From a bacterium (GTDB lineage: Bacteria > Desulfobacterota > Binatia > HRBIN30 > CADEER01): DNA of 64,000 nt. The stretch lies in contig JAHBUY010000010.1 of NCBI GenBank assembly GCA_019637795.1, forward strand, positions 62,001 to 126,000, written 5' to 3'. Under the pieces are notes generated by a model that was given only the letters and a program-made list of their open reading frames with translations, did no database searches and was not told the DNA's origin. The translations under genes were made by a program, and so were the position numbers. Shown here one piece after another: positions 49,205-57,634 of the stretch (positions within the stretch are counted from its first letter, which is position 1; each line of letters begins with the position of its first letter).

Positions 49205-49540
49205 TGCAAGAGAGCCCTTGTGCCACAAGGGCTGACGGCATCGTGTCCCCTCCCTGGATGGCGCCGCCGACGGCATGTCCGCGGCGCGTGGGGAGGATCA
49301 GCACAAGCGATGCCAGCGCCGGCACGCCGCGCCACGGGTGTCTGGCTGCTCACGTCGAAGGCGCATGCCCACGCGATGGGCACGCGCGGACGGACACGGC
49401 GGACTTCGCGCATCACCGGCGCGCCGCTGCGGCGCTGGCATGCGCAATGCTCTCATCTGAGGCCAGACGCACGATCCTCGCGTCTGGAACGCAACGCGGG
49501 GAGCCACAGACGCTGCCCACGGATGTGGCTCCCCGCCCCC
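49205..49540 (+). other. Hairpin-dense non-coding region
   Basis: Within 330 nt lie six perfect or near-perfect inverted repeats: 49213-49222/49224-49233 (10 bp, 1-nt centre), 49261-49267/49281-49287 (7 bp, inside outer arms CCTCCC and GGGAGG), 49361-49371/49377-49387 (11 bp with one mismatch), 49421-49427/49429-49435 (7 bp), 49463-49470/49480-49487 (8 bp), and 49498-49508/49524-49534 (11 bp). Open frames here lack ribosome binding sites and coding composition. It may be a structured RNA or a cluster of operators upstream of the receiver gene. The remaining 49025-49204 shows nothing clear. Confidence 0.4.
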
Positions 49541-49560
49541 CCTTCTGCAACGAGGCTGGC

Positions 49561-49944
49561 GTGGCGCGGAGAGCCCTGATCGTGGACGACGACCGATCCG
49601 TCCGCTTCGTCATCCGCGAGGCGCTGCGCGGCCAGGGTTGGGAGGTCGAGGAAGCGGACGACGGCGCGCTGGTCGAGGAGCGGTTGGAGTCGGCGCGCTA
49701 CGACCTGTTGCTGCTCGACCTCTACATGCCGGGGATGAACGGTTACGAGGTGCTGCGCCGCATCCGCCAGCCGCATGGCGGGGTGCTGCCGGTGTGGAAG
49801 ACCCGACCCGACGTGCGCATCGTGGTGCTCTCCGGCGCCGCCGGGCAGGGCGGCCTCGACTTCGCGGAACGCCTCGGCGCCGACACCTGCCTGCGCAAGC
49901 CGTTTGACGTCGCCGACATCCTCGCCGCGGCGCGCGGCCGTTGA
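49561..49944 (+). CDS. Single-domain response regulator receiver
   Basis: A 127-residue receiver with no output domain. It has ALIVDDDRSVRFVI, phosphoacceptor Asp53 (LLLLDLYMPGMNG), VVLSGAAGQGG in place of the usual Thr/Ser segment (Ser present), and LRKPFDVADIL. A short Pro-rich insert (RQPHGGVLPVWKTRPD) sits between helix 3 and strand 4. The start is a GTG with GAGG 9 nt before it. Such proteins act by protein contact or as phosphate shuttles. No kinase is adjacent. It follows the hairpin-dense region. Confidence 0.82.
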   Translation: MARRALIVDDDRSVRFVIREALRGQGWEVEEADDGALVEERLESARYDLLLLDLYMPGMNGYEVLRRIRQPHGGVLPVWKTRPDVRIVVLSGAAGQGGLDFAERLGADTCLRKPFDVADILAAARGR

Positions 49945-49993
49945 CGACGCCTGCCTGGCGCCGTCCTCCAGGGGGCGGTCGCGGGGCGATCGC

Positions 49994-50455
49994 TCAGGGG
50001 GCGGGGTCGGGCGCGCCGGCGGCGGGCGCGCCGAGCGGTTGCGTCAGCGTCGCGATGGTGACCGCGCCGCCGGCGCGGGCCGCGTCCATGGTCTGCATGG
50101 CGTCGGCGAACGGGACGTCGTCGGCGGCGTCGAAGAACAACACGTGGTCGGTGCGCGCCGCGAACATGCGGCGCAGGCGGTCGGGCAGCTCGTCGCGGGT
50201 CAGGGTGACGCCATTGACCGTGATGACGCCATCGGCGGCGAGGCTGAGCACCAGCGGCGGCTGCGGCTCGGCGGCGGGCTGCTCGACCTCTTCCTTCTCC
50301 TGCTTCGGGGTGTGGACGTAGAAGCGCCGCGCCGCCACCGGTGTCATCGCCATGAAGATGATGAGCAGCACCAGCACGACGTCGATCAACGGCGTCACGT
50401 TCATGTCCGGCGCCGGCCGCTTGCTCCCCCGACCGGCTCCCAGATCCATCGCCAT
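49994..50455 (-). CDS. exbD: ExbD/TolR-family protein, second copy
   Basis: A 153-residue ExbD-type subunit of a proton-driven energy-transducing complex. One helix carries the essential acidic residue (NVTPLIDVVLVLLIIFMAMTP; Asp26), with a periplasmic domain following (LVLSLAADGVITVNGVTLTRDELPDRLRRMF). It is a separate gene from the ExbD at 50460, 4 nt downstream of it. Two different ExbD genes after one ExbB are common in delta-type bacteria and may form mixed dimers. It is the last gene of the tonB-exbB-exbD-exbD operon. Confidence 0.88.
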   Translation of the reverse strand: MAMDLGAGRGSKRPAPDMNVTPLIDVVLVLLIIFMAMTPVAARRFYVHTPKQEKEEVEQPAAEPQPPLVLSLAADGVITVNGVTLTRDELPDRLRRMFAARTDHVLFFDAADDVPFADAMQTMDAARAGGAVTIATLTQPLGAPAAGAPDPAP

Positions 50456-50459
50456 CGGC

Positions 50460-50924
50460 TCAGCCTCCGGTGGTGCTGCCGTCGGCGGCGCCGGGCTCGC
50501 GCCGGTCGATCACGTTGACCCCGAAGGCCATGCCCTGAAAGCCGATCTCGCGCAGCCGGTTCTGCAGCTCGCGGGTATCGCCGTAGCGCATGGTGGCGTC
50601 GGCGCGGACGACGAGGCGGCGGGTGGGATTGGCGGCGTGCTCGGCCTCGAGCACGTCGATCAGGCCGTCGAGGTCGTACGCCTGGTTGTGGAAGTGGTAC
50701 TCGCCCTTCTGTTTCACGTGCACCTTGAAGGGCTCGCCGTTCTGGGTCTCGGGGTCCGGGTTGAAGATGCTCGGCAGATCGATCTGGACGTCCTGGTCGA
50801 GCTGCGGAATCACGACCATGAAGATGATGAGCAGCACCAGCACGACGTCGACCAGCGGCGTGACGTTGATGGTGGGCCGCACGCCGCTGTCGGGCGAGCG
50901 GCGACCGATGCTGGCGCCTTTCAC
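50460..50924 (-). CDS. exbD: ExbD/TolR-family protein, first copy
   Basis: A 154-residue ExbD subunit with the helix PTINVTPLVDVVLVLLIIFMVVIP (acidic Asp25) and a periplasmic domain containing RRLVVRADATMRYGDTRELQNRLREIGF. The start is a GTG overlapping the exbB stop (GTGA). It differs from the second copy in that its periplasmic part has a hydrophilic insert (NPDPETQNGEPFKVHVKQKGEYHFHNQ). It works with ExbB to convert the proton gradient into movement of TonB. Confidence 0.9.
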   Translation of the reverse strand: MKGASIGRRSPDSGVRPTINVTPLVDVVLVLLIIFMVVIPQLDQDVQIDLPSIFNPDPETQNGEPFKVHVKQKGEYHFHNQAYDLDGLIDVLEAEHAANPTRRLVVRADATMRYGDTRELQNRLREIGFQGMAFGVNVIDRREPGAADGSTTGG

Positions 50925-51703
50925 GCGCGCGCCCCGGCGATCGCGGTTTCGAGGCGCACCGGCTTGGCGGCGGCCGGTTCCGGCGTGGCGCGGCGCTCCG
51001 GCGTCGCCCCGCTCGGCGCCGCGGCGCGGCGCTCCTCCCAGTCGTCGATGGTGTCGAGCAGCTCGCCCGCCGAGTGCTGCAGCAGCAGCTCTTCGCGGGC
51101 GATCACGTTCGACAGGTAGTTGAACACCAGCACCGCCGGGATGGCGACGGCGAGACCGAGCGCGGTCTCGATCAGCGCCTCCGAGATGCCGGCCGAGACC
51201 GCCGACAGGCCGCCGGAGCCGGTGGCGGCGATGCCCTGGAAGGCGGAGATGATGCCGACCACGGTGCCGAGCAGGCCGATGAACGGCGCCGTCGAGCCGA
51301 CCGAGGCGAGCACGCTGGTGCCGCGGCGCAGGTCGGTGCCGACCTCCTCCATGAAGCGCTCCAGGTGGCGGCGGCTGCGCTCGGCCGGCGGCAGGCCGCC
51401 GATGTCGGCGGTCTCCAGCGCATGCTGATAGGCCTGCAGCGCCGAGCGCACGATGTGCGCCAGGTGGGCGTGCTTGTAGGCCGGCGTGGCGGCGCGGGCG
51501 ATGATGGCGTCGATCCGCGCCGCCTTCACGTCGGCGCCGACCGCCGCCGCGAACTGGCGCGAGGCGGCGCGCGAGCGGCGCAGGGTGAACATGCGCTCGA
51601 CGAAGACGGTCAGCGAGGCCAGGCCGAAGGTCATCAGCACGCCGGCGATGATCATCGCCGGCACGCCCATGTGGGCCCAGATATCCGCGAAGTTGAACGA
51701 CAT
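50921..51703 (-). CDS. exbB: ExbB/MotA-TolQ-type proton channel
   Basis: A 260-residue three-helix channel subunit. Helix 1 is PAMIIAGVLMTFGLASLTVFVERM, a cytoplasmic loop follows, and then comes the family core LASVGSTAPFIGLLGTVVGIISAFQGIA and GISEALIETALGLAVAIPAVLVFNYL. It forms the proton path with ExbD. I chose the ATG at 51703, 7 nt after AAGGAG. A GTG directly upstream at 51706 is possible. The basic C-terminal tail (about 35 residues) is longer than usual. It follows tonB by 31 nt. Confidence 0.92.
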   Translation of the reverse strand: MSFNFADIWAHMGVPAMIIAGVLMTFGLASLTVFVERMFTLRRSRAASRQFAAAVGADVKAARIDAIIARAATPAYKHAHLAHIVRSALQAYQHALETADIGGLPPAERSRRHLERFMEEVGTDLRRGTSVLASVGSTAPFIGLLGTVVGIISAFQGIAATGSGGLSAVSAGISEALIETALGLAVAIPAVLVFNYLSNVIAREELLLQHSAGELLDTIDDWEERRAAAPSGATPERRATPEPAAAKPVRLETAIAGARA

Positions 51704-51734
51704 CACGACACTCCTTCTCGGCGACGGGCGCCGC

Positions 51735-52523
51735 TCATGCCTTGAGGCGGAAGCGGATCTCGATGGTGTGCCGCACCGAGATCGCCTGCCCCTGGTACTG
51801 CCCCGGTTCGTAGCGCCATTTCTTCAGCTCCTTCTCGACGAAGGTGCGGAAGGGCTCGTCGCCCTGGGCGATCGTCACCTCGTCGAGATAGCCGTCGGCG
51901 CGCACCACGCACTTCACGATCACGACCCCGGCGATCTTGTCGGCGAGCGCCTTGGGTGGGTACTCGGGCTTCTTGTTCTGGCGCCGCGGCTTCGGCGCGA
52001 TGGCGCCCTTCGGCAGCCCCTCGAAGACGCCGACCATGTCGCCCGCGGCGTCCCCCCATCCCCCCTCGAGGCCGGCGGGGTCGCCGGTCCCGGGCTCGCC
52101 GTAGACGGCCACGCCCTGATCGAGGCTGGGATCGGCTTCCGCCGGCGCCTCGAGCGGCATCTCGCGTGGCGCCTCCAGCGCCTTCGGCGGCGGCGGCGCG
52201 TCGAGGCGGCGCACCTTCATGTTCTTCGGCACCGCCGCCGCGGCCGCGGGCGCCTGCTGGCGGGGCTTCGCCTCGACTTTGGGCGGTTCCGGCTTCGGCG
52301 GCGGCGCGACCTCGGGTTTGACCACCTTCTCGACGAATTTCACTTCCACCGGCTCCGGCTCGACGATCATCTTCTTGGTGAAGCTGGCGATCACCAGCAC
52401 CGCCACGCCGAGCAGGACGTAGAGAATGGACGAGGTGAAGAGCGCCGCCGCCCAGTTGCCGGAGACGTGCTCGATCTCGCCGTAGTGGCCGAATGCCGAC
52501 GGCTGCTCGCTCTCGTCAGCCAT
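51735..52523 (-). CDS. tonB: Energy transducer TonB
   Basis: A 262-residue TonB. A membrane helix (about 24-47, WAAALFTSSILYVLLGVAVLVIASF) is followed by a Pro/Lys/Glu-rich periplasmic arm (about 53-135), a Gly/Asp-rich stretch, and the TonB C-terminal domain (about 185-262), with PEYPPKALADKIAGVVIVKCVVRADGYLDEVTI and LKKWRYEPG. It carries energy to outer-membrane receptors such as the one at 32448-35390. It heads tonB-exbB-exbD-exbD behind a candidate Pho box at 52672-52714, with a leader of about 145 nt (52524-52668) that shows no gene. Confidence 0.93.
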   Translation of the reverse strand: MADESEQPSAFGHYGEIEHVSGNWAAALFTSSILYVLLGVAVLVIASFTKKMIVEPEPVEVKFVEKVVKPEVAPPPKPEPPKVEAKPRQQAPAAAAAVPKNMKVRRLDAPPPPKALEAPREMPLEAPAEADPSLDQGVAVYGEPGTGDPAGLEGGWGDAAGDMVGVFEGLPKGAIAPKPRRQNKKPEYPPKALADKIAGVVIVKCVVRADGYLDEVTIAQGDEPFRTFVEKELKKWRYEPGQYQGQAISVRHTIEIRFRLKA

Positions 52524-52671
52524 CCCGCCCCTCAGCGGTGCGCGCCAGCCGCATCTCTCTCGCCGGGATCCGTCCCCGGAGCGCCGAGATCACCCCTGTG
52601 CCTCCAATGCCAATCCGTCGCGCGCTGGACGCACGCCAAGCCCGCACGACCCGAAGGTCTGAATGCGGCGG

Positions 52672-52714
52672 ACGCTACTCGGCGGAGGTTACGGGAGTGT
52701 TACGAGCGGGTGAA
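52672..52714 (-). promoter_or_regulatory. Candidate Pho box and promoter of tonB-exbBDD
   Basis: Minus-strand half-sites TTCAC (52714-52710), GTAAC (52703-52699) and GTAAC (52692-52688) recur every 11 bp. A -10-like TAGCGT (52677-52672) begins 10 nt after the last. The two GTAAC half-sites and part of their spacing closely resemble porin promoter P2. Confidence 0.6.
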
Positions 52715-52722
52715 AACTGTCG

Positions 52723-53553
52723 TCAGGCGGGTGCGACCAGCCCGTCGACGGCGCGCCGCAGGGATTCGGGGCAGGGGGCGTCGGGCCAGCGCCAGGTGCT
52801 GCGGGCGTGCAGCGATCGCTGGCCGCGGAGACTGAGCTGGCAGTCGGTCTCGAAGCGATCGGCGTCGATGGCGGTGACCCAGACCGCGCCGTCGAGCGCG
52901 TCGCCGTAGCGGGCGGCTTCGAAGTATTCGAGGTCGTGCGCCAGCAGCCGCGGCCGAGCGGCGGCCGGCGCGGGATCGAGCGTCCAGCCGCGCGCCGCCA
53001 GCGCGTCCCAGACGAACTGCTCGACGAAGACGCTGTACTGGGCATTGTTGACGTGGCTGACGGTGTCGAGGTCGGCGAGCTCGACGCGCCGCGTGCCGCG
53101 CGCGGCGGCCGCCGGCGGCGCCACCGCCAGGCTGGGGAGCCGCGGCTGGCTGGCGACGCCACCGGGCATCAGCGCGCGCTGCATCTCGACCGGCGGTTGG
53201 ACCAGGGCGCCGCGCGCCAGGTCGACGTACACCCAGTCGGTGGTGGCGCTGGCGACGGGGCGGTCGTCGCCGTTGCGCACCTCGTACCGGCGCTGCGAGC
53301 GGACGCGGCGGATGTCGGCCACCCACGTGCGCACGGTGAGCGCGTCGCGATAGCGGATGGGCGCCAGCATCTCGACCCGCGTCCGGCGGATGATCCACAG
53401 GGTCCCGGCGCGCTCGTACCATTCGAGGTCGTAGCCGACCGCGGTCGAGGCGTCGGATGCCGACTGCCAGAGAAACCGCAGCAGCACCGGCGTGCGCAGC
53501 TCGCCGAAGGCGTCGACGTCGAAGATGCGTACGGGGAAGGTGGATTCGTGCAT
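52723..53553 (-). CDS. Double-hotdog acyl-ACP/acyl-CoA thioesterase
   Basis: A 276-residue protein with two hotdog domains, the layout of acyl-ACP thioesterases. The N-terminal domain (about 5-130) has FPVRIFDVDAFGELRTPVLLRFLWQSASD and the C-terminal domain (about 155-265) has the characteristic LADLDTVSHVNNAQYSVFVEQFV, where the Asn and His lie in the active-site region. It would release free fatty acids from ACP or CoA. I chose the ATG at 53553. The longer frame from a GTG at 53598 adds low-complexity sequence. Its stop lies 9 nt beyond the tonB Pho box, and the two genes are separate units. Confidence 0.85.
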   Translation of the reverse strand: MHESTFPVRIFDVDAFGELRTPVLLRFLWQSASDASTAVGYDLEWYERAGTLWIIRRTRVEMLAPIRYRDALTVRTWVADIRRVRSQRRYEVRNGDDRPVASATTDWVYVDLARGALVQPPVEMQRALMPGGVASQPRLPSLAVAPPAAAARGTRRVELADLDTVSHVNNAQYSVFVEQFVWDALAARGWTLDPAPAAARPRLLAHDLEYFEAARYGDALDGAVWVTAIDADRFETDCQLSLRGQRSLHARSTWRWPDAPCPESLRRAVDGLVAPA

Positions 53554-53633
53554 GGCAGCCGAGCGGCGTGGCCGGGTGGCCGCCGGGGCAGTCGCCACGC
53601 CCGGTCAGCGGTCACCGATCACTCGATCACTGG

Positions 53634-54836
53634 TCACCGCCCGACCAGCGACGGGTCGCGGCTCAGATCCTTGGTCATGTTCTTGTGGTGGGCCTCCAGG
53701 GTGCCGCCGCCGATCTCCAGCAGCTTGGCGTCGCGCCACAGGCGTTCGACGACGTACTCGCCCATGTAGCCGTAGCCCCCGAGGACCTGGATGGCGCGGT
53801 CGGCGATCTCCTTGCCGACGCGGGCGGCGAACAGCTTGGTGCCGTCGGCGTCGAGGCGGTTGCCGTGGCGATCGAGATCGAGCCGGCGCGCCGTCTCGTA
53901 CACGTAGCAGCGCGCCGCCCGGTACTCGGCGTACGACTCCGCGATGTGGCGCTGGATCTGCCCGTGCTCGCGGATCGGCACCCCGAAGGTCTTGCGCTCG
54001 TTGGCGTAGCGCACCATCACCTCGAGGCAGCGGCGGGCGATGCCGAGCGACATCGCCGCCAGGGTCAGCCGCTCGAGCTCGAGGTTGCGCATCATGTGCA
54101 GCGTGCTCTGGCCCTCCTCGCCGAGCAGGTGATCGGCGGGCACGCGGCAGCCGTCGAACACCAGCTCCGCGGTCATCGAGGCGCGCACGCCGAGCTTCTC
54201 CTTCCAGAGCTGGCCGAGCGAGAAACCGGGCGTGTCCTTCTCGACCAGCAGCGTGCTGATGCTGCGTTCGCCGGTGCGGGCGTAGACCAGGAACAGGTCG
54301 CCCAGCGTCTGGTCGTCGACGGCGCCGTTGGTGATGAACGTCTTGCGGCCGGTGATCACGTAGTGGTCGCCGTCGCGCCGCGCCGTGGTGCGCATGCCGA
54401 GCACGTCCGTGCCGGCCTCCGGCTCGGTCATGCACATGGCGCCGATCTTGTCGCCGCTGATCGCCGGCGGCAGGAAGCGCTGCCGCTGCGCCGGCGAGGC
54501 GTTGCGGCAGAAGTTGTTCACGAAGAGCACGCTGTGGGCGAGGTAGGCGAGGCAGAAGCCGGGGTCGGCGCTCGACAGCGCCTCGTGCACCAGCACCGCC
54601 GCGGTGGCGTCGAGCCCGGCGCCGCCGTCGGCCTCGGGCACGGTCAGGCCGAGCAGCCCGAGCTCGCCGCAGCGGCGGAAGAGCCCGCGGTTGAACTTCT
54701 CCTCGCGGTTGAAGCGCGCCGCCTGGTCTTCGACCTCCTGGGCGACGAGCTGCCAGACGGTGTCTGCCAGGAGGCGGTGCTCCGGGGTCGGCGCGAAGAG
54801 ATCGAGCGATCGCCAGGCGTCGTCGTGCCATGCCAT
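53634..54836 (-). CDS. Acyl-CoA dehydrogenase
   Basis: A 400-residue FAD enzyme that introduces the alpha-beta double bond into acyl-CoA. Family blocks are GELGLLGLTVPEADGGAGLD, MCMTEPEAGTDVLGM, YVITGRKTFITNGA, ERKTFGVPI, and QVLGGYGYMGEYVVERLWRDAKLLEIGGGTLEAHHKNM. The substrate length cannot be read. I chose the ATG at 54836. It is divergent from an aldehyde dehydrogenase, with 108 nt between them, and the pair may act in one degradation route. Confidence 0.93.
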   Translation of the reverse strand: MAWHDDAWRSLDLFAPTPEHRLLADTVWQLVAQEVEDQAARFNREEKFNRGLFRRCGELGLLGLTVPEADGGAGLDATAAVLVHEALSSADPGFCLAYLAHSVLFVNNFCRNASPAQRQRFLPPAISGDKIGAMCMTEPEAGTDVLGMRTTARRDGDHYVITGRKTFITNGAVDDQTLGDLFLVYARTGERSISTLLVEKDTPGFSLGQLWKEKLGVRASMTAELVFDGCRVPADHLLGEEGQSTLHMMRNLELERLTLAAMSLGIARRCLEVMVRYANERKTFGVPIREHGQIQRHIAESYAEYRAARCYVYETARRLDLDRHGNRLDADGTKLFAARVGKEIADRAIQVLGGYGYMGEYVVERLWRDAKLLEIGGGTLEAHHKNMTKDLSRDPSLVGR

Positions 54837-54944
54837 CGGCCAGGCGATATCGCGGGCGTTGCGGGGGCGCAATGGCCATGGCGGGGGCCGCGCTTGTCAG
54901 CGAACGGCGCGGTGTGCTCTCAAGGGCCAACTCGGGGAGGGGCA

Positions 54945-56414
54945 GTGAGCGATCTGGCGCGCGACTGGAAGTTGTTCATCGACGGCAGGTGGAGCGACGG
55001 CGGGGCCGGCACCTTCGCCGTCATCAATCCGGCGACCGAGGAGACGGTGGCGCAGGCGCCGAACGCGAGCGTCGCCGATGTCGAGCGCGCCATCGCCGCG
55101 GCGCGGCGGGCGTTCGACGACGGGCCGTGGCGGCGGACGACGCCGCAGGACCGCGCCCGGGTCATCGAACGGCTGGTGGCGGCCCTGGAGACGCGGCGCG
55201 ATCGCCTGCGCGAGATTCTCATCGCCACCGCCGGCGCCACCTGGGTGTCGCATCCGATCCAGCTCGACCTGCCGTACCAGCTCCTCGCCAACTACGCCGA
55301 TCTCGTCCGCTCCTTCCACTTCGAGGAGATGCTGCCGGTGGTGGTGAGCGAGACGCCGATGGGGACCACGGTCAACAACTCGATGGTCTACCACCAGGCG
55401 GCGGGCGTCTGCGCCCTGATCCCGACCTGGAACTTCCCGTTCTTCACCACCGTGCAGAAGATCGGTCCGGCGCTCGCCGCCGGCTGCACGATGGTGATCA
55501 AGCCGTCGCCGTATGGGCCGCTGGTCGACCTGGTGGTCGCCGAGGCGATCGAGGAATGCGAGCTGCCGCCGGGCGTGGTCAACGTCGTCACCGGCGACGC
55601 GCCCGCGCTTGGCGCGGCGCTGGTCGAGAGCCCGCTGGTCGACAAGATCAGCTTCACCGGCAGCGCCGTCACCGGCAAGCGCATCATGGCGGCGGCGGCG
55701 CCGACCCTGAAGCGCGTGCACCTCGAGCTGGGCGGCAAGTCGGTGGCGATCGTGCTCGACGACATCGATCTCATGCAGGTGGTGCCGTACGCGTCGTCGC
55801 CGGCCTTCTTCCACGCCGGCCAGGGGTGCGCGATGTGCACCCGCTTCATGATCCCGCGCGCCCGCCAGGACGCGGCGGCGGAGAGCTTCGCCGGCTTCCT
55901 CGGCGGCATGGTCTCGATCGGCGACCCCGCCGACCCGGGCACCATGCTCGGCCCGGTGATCCGCGAGGAGCGGCGGCAGAAGATCGAGGAGTACATCGCC
56001 CTCGGCCACCAGGAGGGGGCGCGCCTGGTGACCGGCGGCGGCCGTCCCGCCGACCGGCCGCGCGGCTACTTCCTGCAGCCGACGGTGTTCGCCGACGTGC
56101 GCAACGAGATGCGCATCGCCCGCGAGGAGATCTTCGGTCCGGTGCTCTCGATCCTGCCGTTCGACGACGTCGACCAGGCGGTGCGCATCGCCAACGACTC
56201 GCCGTACGGGCTGGGCGGCGCGGTCTACGCCAACGACGTCGCCAAGGCCCTGGCCGTCGCCAAGCAACTGCGCACCGGCACGGTGAACATCAACGCCGCG
56301 CTCAACCTCCTCAACCTGCCATTCGGCGGCTTCAAGGAGAGCGGCATCGGTCGCGAGGGCGGCCGCTGGGGCATCGCCGAGTACACCGAGGCGCAGGCGA
56401 TCGCGTGGAAGTGA
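54945..56414 (+). CDS. NAD(P)-dependent aldehyde dehydrogenase
   Basis: A 489-residue aldehyde dehydrogenase. The catalytic set is complete: Asn in PTWNFPFF, Glu in LELGGKSVAIVLDD, Cys in FFHAGQGCAMCTRF, plus the coenzyme segment FTGSAVTGKRI, EEIFGPVLSI and the end PFGGFKESGIGREGG. The start is a GTG with GGGGAGGGG before it. The substrate is not fixed by sequence. The gene is divergent from an acyl-CoA dehydrogenase, so oxidation of an aliphatic aldehyde to an acid entering beta-oxidation is reasonable. Confidence 0.93.
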   Translation: MSDLARDWKLFIDGRWSDGGAGTFAVINPATEETVAQAPNASVADVERAIAAARRAFDDGPWRRTTPQDRARVIERLVAALETRRDRLREILIATAGATWVSHPIQLDLPYQLLANYADLVRSFHFEEMLPVVVSETPMGTTVNNSMVYHQAAGVCALIPTWNFPFFTTVQKIGPALAAGCTMVIKPSPYGPLVDLVVAEAIEECELPPGVVNVVTGDAPALGAALVESPLVDKISFTGSAVTGKRIMAAAAPTLKRVHLELGGKSVAIVLDDIDLMQVVPYASSPAFFHAGQGCAMCTRFMIPRARQDAAAESFAGFLGGMVSIGDPADPGTMLGPVIREERRQKIEEYIALGHQEGARLVTGGGRPADRPRGYFLQPTVFADVRNEMRIAREEIFGPVLSILPFDDVDQAVRIANDSPYGLGGAVYANDVAKALAVAKQLRTGTVNINAALNLLNLPFGGFKESGIGREGGRWGIAEYTEAQAIAWK

Positions 56415-56517
56415 GGAGGCGGGCCGTCGCGGCCTCAGGGCGTTCCGCCGTTCGAGTCCGGAGAACGGAATTCGCTCGTCGCCGGGCCCTGGCGGCAACC
56501 GCCCGACCGCCGCTGTC

Positions 56518-57414
56518 TCACGCCGTGCCCGGCTCGTAGGTGATCTTCGAGCGCGGCGGCACGGAGTGGACCAGCCACACGTTGCCGCCGATCACCGAGC
56601 CCTCGCCGATGACGGTGTCGCCGCCGAGGATGGTGGCGCCGGAGTAGATCGTCACGTTGTCCGCGATCGTCGGATGGCGCTGGGCGTTGCGCAGCGCGTC
56701 CTCGCCGCTGCGCGGGATGCTGAGGGCGCCGAGGGTGACGCCCTGGTAGATCTTGACGTTGCGGCCGATGACGGCCGTCTCGCCGATGACCACGCCGGTG
56801 CCGTGGTCGATGAAGAAGCGCTCGCCGATCCGCGCCCCGGGGTGGATGTCGATGCCGGTCTCGCCGTGCGCGTGCTCGGAGATGATGCGCGGGATCATCG
56901 GCACGCCGTCGCGATAGAGGCAGTGGGCGACGCGATAGGCGGTGATGGCCTCGATCGCCGGGTAGCTGAAGACGACCTCCTCGACGCTCTTCGCCGCCGG
57001 ATCGCCGTCGAAGGCGGCGAGCACGTCGCTGTTGAGCAGCCGGCGCAGCTCGGGCAGGGCGCGGAAGAAGCGCAGCACGACCTCCTCCGCCCATTCCGGA
57101 CCGCGCGCCGCGGGATCCCGGCCCATCGCCTTTTCGTAGGTGAAGACGCGGAAGAGCTGTTCGACCAGGATCTCGTACGCCGGGTAGAGGTGCTCGGCGA
57201 TGGTGTGGCGCAGGTTGTCGGGCGACAGCGGGCGGGTGCTGTAGAAGCCGAGGTAGATGACCGGCTTGATGTGGTTGAACGCCTCGATCACCGCCCGCTT
57301 GTTGGGGAGCGCGGCGCTCTCCAGGCTGTTGATGGATTCCGGGCCGCGGTAGCTGTCGACCACCGCATCGATGGCGGCCTCCAGCGCGGCGAGCTTGCTC
57401 AGTGGTCGCGCCAT
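56518..57414 (-). CDS. cysE: Serine O-acetyltransferase
   Basis: A 298-residue serine acetyltransferase that makes O-acetylserine for cysteine synthesis. After a helical N-terminal domain (about 1-160) comes the left-handed beta-helix with ISEHAHGETGIDIHPGARIGERFFIDHGTGVVIGET, holding the active-site histidine, and VKIYQGVTLGA. The region near the C-terminus contains NVTIYSGATILGGDTVIGEGSVIGGNVWL. The length fits the EpsC/SAT long form. I chose the ATG at 57414, because the frame up to 57450 adds 12 unlikely residues. Divergent from mgtE. Confidence 0.92.
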   Translation of the reverse strand: MARPLSKLAALEAAIDAVVDSYRGPESINSLESAALPNKRAVIEAFNHIKPVIYLGFYSTRPLSPDNLRHTIAEHLYPAYEILVEQLFRVFTYEKAMGRDPAARGPEWAEEVVLRFFRALPELRRLLNSDVLAAFDGDPAAKSVEEVVFSYPAIEAITAYRVAHCLYRDGVPMIPRIISEHAHGETGIDIHPGARIGERFFIDHGTGVVIGETAVIGRNVKIYQGVTLGALSIPRSGEDALRNAQRHPTIADNVTIYSGATILGGDTVIGEGSVIGGNVWLVHSVPPRSKITYEPGTA

Positions 57415-57634
57415 GCGGGGAGAAAACCACAACCGCCGTCCAGGCGCCATGCGGGCGGCGGCCGCTGTCCCCGTCCGGGCCCGGGCGCGGGGCTTTCGTC
57501 CGCTGGCGTTCTGCGCTAGCTATCGGCGCGATGGACGACGGACCGAGTAGTCGGACGGACCGCCGCGTCGACCCCCGCCGCCGCTGAGGCTTCGCTCGGC
57601 GCGTCGATGGCCGGCGCCAGCACACGCAAAGGCC

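Noticed and set aside
49030..49560. N-terminal extension of the single-domain receiver over 177 codons
   Set aside because: The receiver fold begins at the GTG at 49561. The upstream translation has no domain and the DNA is dominated by inverted repeats.
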